Below are positions 57,606 through 64,000 of a stretch of 64,000 bases of DNA, piece by piece. Both the position numbers and the translations under genes were made by a program. The notes beneath the pieces are model-generated. The model was not told the origin of the DNA. It did no database searches and saw only the letters and a list, made by a program, of their open reading frames with translations. Position 1 is the first letter of the stretch, and every line of letters begins with the position of its first letter. Source of the DNA: Corynebacterium camporealensis (GTDB taxonomy: Bacteria > Actinomycetota > Actinomycetes > Mycobacteriales > Mycobacteriaceae); the NCBI RefSeq assembly GCF_000980815.1, contig NZ_CP011311.1:2070773-2134772 (forward strand). The letters are read 5' to 3'.

Positions 57606-57900
57606 AGGATTTTCCTTTTGACTATTGTCATGAAGGAACTTGACCACTTAATACGAGATGACTCGTATCCGCCATCAGGTCATCGTAAATAGCTGCTACC
57701 CGACACGGCCAGAACCGTCGACTTAATGGTCTGATTGACGGAAAACGGGCCTGACCCTTGTTTGCTGGATATCTAACATCCAGCCCAGTCAGGCCGGGAA
57801 GAATTATAAGCTACACCCTAAAGCGACATATCGACCGGAGACGTTTTCCCTGTCTCATAAAGCCCTAAAACGCATTCTGCTACAGTTCTCATTGAAGTCT
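57606..57900. other. Foreign non-coding spacer before the IS
   Basis: About 295 bases with no supported gene. It contains the nested hairpin at 57748-57795 and may represent the flank brought in with the immunity-like gene. Confidence 0.35.
57748..57795. repeat. Nested double hairpin
   Basis: Outer arms GGCCTGAC (57748-57755) and GTCAGGCC (57788-57795); inner arms GCTGGAT (57764-57770) and ATCCAGC (57778-57784). Both are perfect. This could be a terminator for the immunity-like gene or a recombination site left from its arrival. Confidence 0.55.
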
Positions 57901-60567
57901 GCCAAATCGGGGTTGTTGGTACGGCGGTTCCGTGTAGTTGGTACTGGGTTTTCCGATTAGGTGGTACCGGGTTCGGGAAATGAGTGATGTTTAACAGTGG
58001 CGGCACTGCAATCCGGTGGTGCCGTGACTTGTTACTCGTTTCTAGGAGGAGCCGGTATGGCTAACTTCAAAGAGATCATGGCTTTTGTGTCTTGCAGGCA
58101 AAAGCTATTCTCAGATCGTGGCAGCGCTTGAGTGCTCTCGTCGTGATATTTCCCGGGTTCGTACGATCATCCGCGATCACAACATTGACCAGGACCGTTT
58201 CGATTCCCTGTCGCCGCAGTGGTTTGATGATGTTTTCGATGATGGCCGGTCATCGCGCAGTAAAGCCTATGACCAGCCTGACTTTGAGGCCTTGGCTAGG
58301 CGGTTGGCCAACAACAAGCATCTGACCCGCCATAAGTTGTGGCTGGACTACGTCTCTACGGACTGTGCGGCCGGGTTGGAAAAATATCAGTATTCGCAGT
58401 TCTGCTCGCATTTTTCTGCGTTCATCCAGGCCAACGACTTGCGTGGGGTCATCGACCATGAACCGGGTCAAGAACTCTACGTCGACTGGGCCGGGGATAA
58501 AATCCCGATTGTCGACGAAGCTAGCGGACAGGTGGCTTTCAAGGCATCGCTGTTTGTAGCTGCTTGCCCGTATTCAGGGCTGTTGTTTGCTGTGGCAGCC
58601 GAAAATGAAAAGATGCCGGCCTGGTTGGACTGCCATGTCAAAGCATTGAACTATCTTGGCAAAGTCCCGGCAATGATTGTGCCGGACAACGCGCTGACGG
58701 CAACCTATCGGCCCAAGCGTAACCAGGCTTACCGGGCGGTGACCGCTAGGTATGCCGATTTTGCGGACTTCTACGACGTGTATATCGTTCCTGCCCGGGT
58801 GCGTAAGCCTAAGGATAAAGCCGCAGTAGAACGTGCCGTCCAGATTGGCTACAGCCGTATCCTGGGTTATTTTGACCATGATGTCTTCTACAGTCTTGAC
58901 GAGCTTAATGAGGCTATTGCGCAGCGTATCGAAGATATTAACTGCGTGATGGTACGACCTGATGGCACTACCAGGCGCCAACGGTTCGATACCCACGAAG
59001 CCCCAGTCATGCGGGATCTGCCCCACGAGGCGTTTACGGAAGTATCCTGGCGGTCGCCGAAAGTAGACCGCAATTGGCATGTCTGCTGCGACTACCAGTA
59101 CTACTCGGTTCCTTATCAGCTGGTAGGCAAAGTTCTACGCGCACGCCTGACGACACATACTGTAAGCCTGTTTGACGGTGATCAGCTTGTTGCTGAACAC
59201 GACAGGCTCCATGGTTTTCGCTACCGGTATTCAACCAACCCCGCCCACCAGCCTAACGGCGAGACTGGCACTAACATTCTGACCCGCGATGAGCTTGTGA
59301 AATGGGCAGGCTCCTTCGGGCCGAATACGGTGACGGTGATCACCAAGATTCTTGATACGAATGCTGCTGCAATACCGCGTGGGTTGTCACTGGCCCGCAA
59401 CGTGCTGGCGAACTTGGGGCGCAAGCATGACAAAGCCAGCCTGGAACCAGCCTGCGCGGTGGTCGTTGAGAAGAAACTGGCATGTAACTTCGCTGTCATC
59501 AAGCGTATCCAGTCTGATATCGCCCCCCACCAACCAGCACCACCACCGCCGGTTACACCGCCTACGCAATCAGCGGCTGTTGACCTAACAGGCATGGAAG
59601 ATTCAGTGTTTATCCGACCTGACAGTCACTTTGACGACATGGAATCGGAGGACTAGGCCCTCATGATTGATATCACTGACGCTCACCGGGCGAAACTACG
59701 CACCCTGCGCCTATCGACTTTTGCCGATATCTACTTCGAGTTACTCAACGATGAGGCTTATGAAGACCGCCTTCCTGAAGAGATCTTCTTCGCCGCCGTT
59801 GACCAAGCTCTAGAAGCACGCCGTCAACGACTCGTGGATAAAGCAATCGCCGCCGCAGGCTTTACCTACCCGCAGGCATCGATTGCTGAGATAATTAACC
59901 CCGAAGCCCGGGGAATGAGCGAACGCCAGATCAAACGCCTAGCGGCCACTAACTGGCGCGAGCATCCCAGCAACCTGCACATCTATGCCCCGACCGGCAC
60001 AGGCAAGACCTACCTTGCCTGTGCCATCGGAATCGAAGCCTGCCACGCTGGCTACAGCGTGGCCTACTTTCGACTTGACCAGCTTGTTGCCAAGCTAGCG
60101 GCCTATTCACCCAGCGACGACCAGTACGAGGCAATGATGCGCAAATTAACAAACGTCGATGTTCTTATCATCGACGACTTTTGCACCATCAGCGTGGACC
60201 TGCGCGGACAAGAAGACCTGACCAAGATCGTAATCGAGCGAGATGGCCGACTGCCGACCATTATCTGCTCACAATCAACCGCCGCCTACTGGGTCAAAGT
60301 CTTTCCTAGCCGCATCGGCGCGGAATCACTTGTCAGCAGGCTCAACAACGGACGTCAACTCAAGATAGGCGATTTCGACATGCGGAAGCATCTAGCAAAG
60401 CAGGCCGCAGCAGCCCAAGACAGCGACTACCCCCCCCCACAACCCCACATCAACACCAAGCGCCGACCACGCCACACCCGCGTGGTCGGCGCTTGCCAGT
60501 ACCACAAACCCGGAAACCGGCAGTACCGCCTCACCGGAACCGCAGTACCACCAACCCGCTCCTGGCA
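57901..60567 (+). mobile_element. IS21-family insertion sequence
   Basis: About 2.67 kb with istA and istB. Ends: TGCCA at 57901 and its complement TGGCA ending at 60567. Just inside, 22 bases starting GGGTTG (57911) match the complement of the right end (60536-60557) at 20 positions. Each end repeats a GGTACtG-like unit three times (left at about 57919, 57941 and 57963), the multiple transposase-binding sites typical of IS21. No short target duplication is visible because the flanks differ (AAGTCT left, ACCTCC right), so a deletion or rearrangement followed insertion, or the exact ends are a few bases off. Confidence 0.85.
58057..59656 (+). CDS. istA: IS21 transposase IstA, apparent frameshift at codon 9
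   Basis: ATG 58057 has TAGGAGGAG six bases upstream. Dropping one T from TTTT at 58083-58086 joins MANFKEIMA to LCLAGKSYSQIVAALECSRRD and gives 532 residues. An N-terminal HTH_21-like domain precedes the DDE integrase core: YVDWAGDKIPIVD, IVPDNALTATYRP and KDKAAVERAVQIGYSR supply the three acidic residues. A basic C-terminal region follows. As read, translation could also begin at TTG 58085. It catalyses cut-and-paste insertion with IstB. Confidence 0.85.
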
Positions 60568-60586
60568 ACCTCCACGGACTTCCTGA
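59663..60586 (+). CDS. istB: IS21 helper ATPase IstB, C-terminus extended
   Basis: A DnaC-like AAA+ ATPase: Walker A APTGTGKTYLACAIG, Walker B VDVLIIDDFC, sensor RLPTIICSQ. GTP/ATP-driven target selection for IstA is its role. Family proteins end near residue 250-260; here a C9 run (60430-60438) precedes a Pro/Arg-rich tail of about 50 residues that reads through the right inverted repeat and stops only at 60586, inside the glpD remnant. The tail is therefore an artefact of insertion or of a length change in the C run. Confidence 0.85.
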   Translation: MIDITDAHRAKLRTLRLSTFADIYFELLNDEAYEDRLPEEIFFAAVDQALEARRQRLVDKAIAAAGFTYPQASIAEIINPEARGMSERQIKRLAATNWREHPSNLHIYAPTGTGKTYLACAIGIEACHAGYSVAYFRLDQLVAKLAAYSPSDDQYEAMMRKLTNVDVLIIDDFCTISVDLRGQEDLTKIVIERDGRLPTIICSQSTAAYWVKVFPSRIGAESLVSRLNNGRQLKIGDFDMRKHLAKQAAAAQDSDYPPPQPHINTKRRPRHTRVVGACQYHKPGNRQYRLTGTAVPPTRSWQPPRTS

Positions 60587-60844
60587 TCGCTTGGTTGCCC
60601 GTTTCGGATACGAAGCTCCCGCCGTTGTGCGCGCTGCCACCATTAAACGCCACTGGAGTTCATCGATGGCACCGACGTCACCCGTGCGGAAGTTGAGTAC
60701 GCTTTTATTCACGAAGGCGCACTCAATGTCGACGATGTCCTCGAGCGCCGCACCCGCCTGGCGATGGTGCCTGCCGATGCCGACGCAGCCCACCCTGAGG
60801 TTGAAGAAATCGCTGCCCACGTTGCCGAGTCCACGAAGGAGTAA
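60568..60844 (+). pseudogene. glpD: glpD, 3' remnant
   Basis: The end of GlpD reappears right after the IS: LPDRLVARFGYEAPAVV, then in the next frame EFIDGTDVTRAEVEYAFIHE, GALNVDDVLERRTRLAM and VAESTKE-stop. ALNVDDVLERRTR is the conserved C-terminal motif of bacterial GlpD. One base is missing near 60645 (CGCC-CACTG would restore the frame). Together with the 5' part it shows that glpD was one gene interrupted by about 3.5 kb, with loss of its middle. Confidence 0.8.
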
Positions 60845-60847
60845 GAC

Positions 60848-61107
60848 ATGGCCACCCCAAAACAGTTAGTTACCTACTCTCCCGTGCACAGGCTAAGCAG
60901 CCGAAGCTAGTAAGCAAGGCGGTCACCAAAGCATTAAGTTCTTCCGGCAAGCCAAAGAAGAAGGACTTTAGCGGCGTTGGCTGCGGCATCGACGCCGCCA
61001 TGAAAGCCGCTGGTGTGCCGGAGCTCAAGCACTCCGGCGAAGGCGAGCTGCGCCCCTCCGGTGTGCGCGCCGCCAACCTGGCTGCCAGGATCCCCGGAGC
61101 CAAGTAG
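60848..61107 (+). CDS. Small basic conserved protein, apparent frameshift
   Basis: ATG 60848 opens MATPK and then shifts: adding one C to the CCCC run at 60855-60858 gives MATPKTVSYLLSRAQAKQPK and a total of 86 residues ending NLAARIPGAK. The protein is Lys-rich (SSSGKPKKKDFSG) with a G-V-G-C-G-I-D-A-A-M motif. No known family is recognised. It lies three bases after the glpD stop and was probably co-transcribed with glpD before its disruption. Confidence 0.5.
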
Positions 61108-61110
61108 GCC

Positions 61111-61857
61111 CTAGCTGCCTTTAAACTCTGGTTGGCGCTTTTCTTCGCGAGCACGACGTACCTCCTGGAAGTCATCTGATTCCCAGGCAGCGCGTCGTGC
61201 TTCGTTGCGTTCAGCGGTCGAATAGGGGCGCGCCGCATTGTGGGCGAAGTCCATCTTTAGCGCCCGCAGCGTCAACGGTGCTTTCGCCGCAATAGTGGTG
61301 GCCAGCTCAATCGCTTCGTCGAGGTCGCCCTCGGCGACAGCGAAACCACAGGCGACCGCATCTGCTGGTGATAGACGTGTTCCTGCCAGCAGCATGGCCC
61401 GCGCGCGGGAGCCTCCTATAAGCGATTCCAGTGACACCACGGCCTGTTCGTCAACACCAATGGCCATATCGCCGACCGGCAAGTGAAAGTAGGACGAGGA
61501 CGCTACCACGCGCAGGTCGCAGGCCATGGCCAACATCATGCCGGCACCAATGGCTGGGCCATTGACGGCAGCGACAATGGGCACGGGCACGGTTCGCAGT
61601 GTGTCCATGAGAACCTCGAGCTGCGGGTACAACTCTCCGGCGAAGTCCTTGCTTTTCAGGTCAGCACCGGCTGAAAAGACACTGCCTGCCCCGGTAAGCA
61701 CGATGACACGTGCGCCGGAGGTTTCGGCGGTGTGGAGGGCATCGATAAGTTCCTTGCACAGTTGCACGCTCAGCGCATTGCGGGCTGAATCGCGGTCGAG
61801 GGTGATAACGCAAACGCGCCCCTGATTCAGGGACGCGCTGCTGACAAGCTCAGTCAC
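61111..61857 (-). CDS. Enoyl-CoA hydratase/isomerase (EchA6-like)
   Basis: A 248-residue crotonase. The oxyanion-hole segments are SAGADLKS and AVNGPAIGAGMMLAMACDLRV. The two catalytic Glu of true hydratases are not both obvious (GVDEQAVVSLESLIG in place of the usual E-x-G), so catalysis is uncertain. EchA6 of M. tuberculosis is likewise non-catalytic and carries acyl-CoA to mycolic-acid synthesis. GTG 61857 starts TELVSSASLNQG. Convergent with the small gene before it; ppk2 lies three bases upstream. Confidence 0.8.
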   Translation of the reverse strand: MTELVSSASLNQGRVCVITLDRDSARNALSVQLCKELIDALHTAETSGARVIVLTGAGSVFSAGADLKSKDFAGELYPQLEVLMDTLRTVPVPIVAAVNGPAIGAGMMLAMACDLRVVASSSYFHLPVGDMAIGVDEQAVVSLESLIGGSRARAMLLAGTRLSPADAVACGFAVAEGDLDEAIELATTIAAKAPLTLRALKMDFAHNAARPYSTAERNEARRAAWESDDFQEVRRAREEKRQPEFKGS

Positions 61858-61860
61858 AGA

Positions 61861-62760
61861 TTAATCGCCAATCTGATCCCGACCACGCTTCACGATGTTC
61901 TCATCCGGCTCACCAACGACCGAGTGGTCCTTGTTGGTGTACTCGAACTTGGACAGTACGTAGCGCATCGCATTGATGCGGGCACGCTTCTTGTCGTTGG
62001 ACTTGATGGTGATCCACGGCGATTCCTCAGTGTCCGTGTAGCGGAACTGCTCTTCCTTAGCGCGGGTGTAATCATCCCACTTATCCAGGGAGGCCAAGTC
62101 CATCGGGGACAGCTTCCACTGACGTACCGGGTCAATCTGGCGAATAGCGAAGCGGGTGCGCTGCTCTTTACGGGTGACCGAGAACCACAGCTTGGTCAGC
62201 GAGATTCCCGAGCCCAGCAGCATGTTTTCCAGCATCGGTACCTCGCGGAGGAATTCTGCGTGCTGGGATTCAGTACAAAAGCCCATGACGCGCTCCACAC
62301 CGGAACGGTTGTACCAGGAGCGGTCGAAGAACACGATCTCGCCGCCTGCTGGGAAGTGCTGGATGTAGCGCTGGAAGTACCAGGAGGTCGACTCACGCGG
62401 GGAAGGCTTTTCCAGTGCCACAGTGCGCGCACCACGGGGGTTAAGGTGCTCGTTGAAGCGCTTGATGGTGCCACCCTTACCTGCCGCGTCACGGCCTTCG
62501 AAGAGGATGATGTGGCGCTGGCCGGTTTCCTTGGTCCAGTTCTGCCACTTCAGCAGCTCGATCTGCAGTGCGCGCTTGGTGGTCTCGTACTCATCACGAG
62601 ACATGCGCTCGTCGTAGGGGTAGTTCTCTCGCCAGGTCTCAATCGGCGAGCCATCCGGCATGATCAGTACCGGGTCATCCTCGTCAGAGTCATCGACGAC
62701 GTAGCCGTCGGTCTGCGCCAGATCAATCTCGGGAAGTTCGTCGTCTTTAATGTCAGCCAT
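61861..62760 (-). CDS. ppk2: Polyphosphate kinase 2
   Basis: A 299-residue PPK2 class I enzyme transferring phosphate between polyphosphate and nucleotides. Walker A EGRDAAGKGGTIK, Walker B VFFDRSWYNRSGVERVMG and the lid region VTRKEQRTRFAIRQIDPVR are all family-typical. An acidic 45-residue N-terminus is extra. In C. glutamicum a ppk2 gene directly follows the porA-porH pair near groEL2, as here. Confidence 0.93.
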   Translation of the reverse strand: MADIKDDELPEIDLAQTDGYVVDDSDEDDPVLIMPDGSPIETWRENYPYDERMSRDEYETTKRALQIELLKWQNWTKETGQRHIILFEGRDAAGKGGTIKRFNEHLNPRGARTVALEKPSPRESTSWYFQRYIQHFPAGGEIVFFDRSWYNRSGVERVMGFCTESQHAEFLREVPMLENMLLGSGISLTKLWFSVTRKEQRTRFAIRQIDPVRQWKLSPMDLASLDKWDDYTRAKEEQFRYTDTEESPWITIKSNDKKRARINAMRYVLSKFEYTNKDHSVVGEPDENIVKRGRDQIGD

Positions 62761-62882
62761 ACCCTGATCTTAGCCGCTCAGCACACTTTCGGCTGACTAA
62801 ACTTAACCTTAGCCAGAATTTTCCACTCCACGTCTCCCCCATGAACTCCCCGCCGAATGTCCCGCCCCAAAACGGCAAAAAT

Positions 62883-62906
62883 AAACCCCGGCCGAAGCCG
62901 GGGTTT
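62883..62906 (-). terminator. Terminator of porA
   Basis: On the minus strand AAACCCCGGC, loop TTCG, GCCGGGGTTT, then ATTTTTG. A perfect 10-bp stem with a stable tetraloop. Confidence 0.92.
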
Positions 62907-62930
62907 CATCACCTTGCGGTGCTCGTCAGA

Positions 62931-63074
62931 TTAGACGAACATGCCGACGAGCTGGGACAGGCCCTCAGCGATCTTGACGAACGGTTCCAGGAAGGTTACC
63001 ACTGTCTGCAGGTCAGTAGCGAATGCGGAAGAACCTTCTGCGAAGTCCGTGAATGCCTGGGAGGAAGTTTCCAT
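62931..63074 (-). CDS. porA: PorA-type mycomembrane channel peptide
   Basis: A 47-residue peptide starting METSSQAFTDFAEGSSAF with AGGAG six bases upstream of ATG 63074. It has no signal peptide and is amphipathic throughout (TVVTFLEPFVKIAEGLSQLVGMF), like PorA of C. glutamicum (45 residues). PorA and PorH assemble a cation-selective channel in the outer mycolate membrane and are usually O-mycoloylated on Ser; candidate sites are Ser4, Ser5, Ser15 and Ser16. Order ppk2-porA-porH supports the call. Confidence 0.78.
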   Translation of the reverse strand: METSSQAFTDFAEGSSAFATDLQTVVTFLEPFVKIAEGLSQLVGMFV

Positions 63075-63165
63075 TGTTTACTCCTAGAAAGTAGGTATTG
63101 AGGGGATTTTCGGATGCTGTAAGAGCTCTTTATATCAAAGCTCCAACGCGGTTATTAGGCAGCGT

Positions 63166-63357
63166 CTACTCAGCCTGCTGGGACTCAACAACCGCGCGGG
63201 TTTCCGGGAACCAGTCAGCAGCCGAAGAGGTGGTCAGGGCATCGAAACCGTTGGACAGATTAGTGACGGCGTCACCGATGTTGGACAGAATCGTCTTCCA
63301 AGCCTCCCAGGTGTCGATGAAGTTGTCCAGGTGAACCTGAATGATAGAGAGATCCAT
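63166..63357 (-). CDS. porH: PorH-type mycomembrane channel peptide
   Basis: A 63-residue peptide starting MDLSIIQVHLDNFIDTWEAW with CTAGGAG just upstream. The MDLS start and the amphipathic helix with regularly placed Leu/Phe/Ile match PorH of C. glutamicum (57 residues, MDLSLL start). No signal peptide, as expected for the family, so export is by an unknown route. Ser4 lies next to the conserved start and is a possible mycoloylation site; that is inference. It is co-transcribed with porA, 91 bp apart. Confidence 0.8.
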   Translation of the reverse strand: MDLSIIQVHLDNFIDTWEAWKTILSNIGDAVTNLSNGFDALTTSSAADWFPETRAVVESQQAE

Positions 63358-63445
63358 TTGAGCTCCTAGTAGTAATCCCGGGCACTCAGCCCCGGAGAGG
63401 GGGTTTGCGGTTTTGCAGACACCCTCAGCGGGCGTCGCAAGAAGT

Positions 63446-63473
63446 ATTTTGCCACAAGCTGAAAGACAGTCAA
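63446..63473 (-). promoter_or_regulatory. Promoter of porH-porA
   Basis: On the minus strand TTGACT, a 16-base spacer and CAAAAT, about 90 bases before the porH ATG. Confidence 0.4.
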
Positions 63474-63479
63474 GCTGGA

Positions 63480-64000
63480 TTTGGCCAGACAGTTTTCATC
63501 TCGCACTCAGGTTTCTCACTACCGTCGCGTAGGTTGTCAAACGTCACATCCACCCCTTAGGCAGCTAACCTGCAGAAATACGTAAATGGACTGACTTTTT
63601 ATATTAAATTCACCTAAAATGCGTAACGCTGAATTAAAAGCTTTCGATGTCTAAAGTTCGAAATTGCTTCTTTTAGGGTGAAAATTCTTTCCCTCGAGAG
63701 GCCATTTTTACCCCCCTTCCGGGGTGAGCTGAGTCATTCTCTGGCGGCAGAATTGACCCCACAACATCGTCGAGCTGGCCCAATGTTTGCAATTCGCACT
63801 CTAAAGCGGCTTGAGGGTTATCCCGTCACGAAACCACACCAGGCACACAAGTTGTGTAGCGACACGCAATTTCACCCAGGTTCTTTCCAGGTTGCTAGTT
63901 CAAACGAGCTCTAGACACGCTGTTTCAGCCGCATTATTTCTTGAAGCCTTTTCGCTCTTGTTTTCGGGTGGTTACGTGCAAAGAAACTATTCTGGCGCTT
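63480..64000. other. Right-edge non-coding region
   Basis: No reading frame with a plausible ribosome-binding site and family resemblance is visible in these 520 bases, and AT content is high. The groEL2 gene expected beside porH lies beyond the window if synteny holds. Confidence 0.4.

Noticed and set aside
57895..60573. Target-site duplication of the IS21 element
   Set aside because: Bases flanking 57901 and 60567 do not repeat over 4-8 positions, so no duplication is annotated.
63678..63914. 78-residue plus-strand frame near the right edge
   Set aside because: No ribosome-binding site, no hydrophobic or domain pattern, and atypical codon use; kept as non-coding.

Overview
The window is a stretch of a Corynebacterium chromosome, probably from the C. 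striatum/aurimucosum-like part of the genus (species not certain). The evidence is gene content and order. The run rlmB-cysS-ispF-ispD-carD / lpqE-radA-Rv3587c-like-canB-mutY and the run hpt-ftsH-folE-folP-folB-folK-DUF3180-DUF6779-panC follow the M. tuberculosis Rv3579c-Rv3610c region. There is also a cory-CC-star gene, and a ppk2-porA-porH block that in C. glutamicum sits beside groEL2. I see no rRNA, tRNA or CRISPR array.

Layout. 0-4.3 kb: an AbiEi/DUF559-like gene running off the left edge, a LacI regulator, and a divergent Zn/Mn-type ABC importer behind a 17-bp palindrome. 4.4-7.4 kb: a lower-GC island with a lactococcin-972-type ABC ATPase and its large membrane partner, without an obvious bacteriocin gene. 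7.6-24 kb: an esterase, the isoprenoid/CarD/CysS block, LpqE, an HNH endonuclease gene wedged in front of radA, carbonic anhydrase, MutY, a DUF4236 mini-gene, a secreted lipase and ClpC. 24-30 kb: a pseudokinase-like membrane protein, a J-domain-like protein, a CAP-domain protein, a DHA2 exporter and LysS. 30-35.5 kb: PhoX phosphatase, then a CstA / cory-CC-star / ArsA-like ATPase operon. 35.5-46.5 kb: a long minus-strand operon (dacB-tilS-hpt-ftsH-fol genes-panC). 46.6-52.7 kb: ppa, a 48-residue basic peptide gene with its own promoter and hairpins, a rhodanese, and a MarR gene abutting a 1315-residue Pls-type poly(amino acid) synthetase. 52.8-61.1 kb: a flavoprotein-dagK-tetR-glpD locus (same order as Rv2251-Rv2252 and Rv2250c-Rv2249c) in which glpD is split by foreign DNA carrying an immunity-like gene and an IS21-family element. 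61.1-63.5 kb: EchA6-like hydratase, PPK2, PorA and PorH.

How the genes work together. The fol operon makes tetrahydrofolate precursors next to cell-wall, purine-salvage and tRNA-modifying genes. CstA, the CC-terminated small protein and the ArsA-like ATPase are translationally coupled and probably act as one uptake module. The MarR/Pls pair has the exact A-T-(TM2-LbH)x3 layout of epsilon-poly-L-lysine synthetase, and the residues lining its adenylation pocket read as a lysine-type code; it is the most interesting system here.

Quality warning. Eight coding regions are each broken by what looks like a single inserted or deleted base, most of them in or beside a short homopolymer, and six of the eight lie between 53.0 and 60.9 kb. 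In the five that can be tested end to end, correcting one base restores a full-length family member. Either this region is decaying or the assembly carries indel errors; the recurring pattern favours the latter. The loss of the middle of glpD is real either way.
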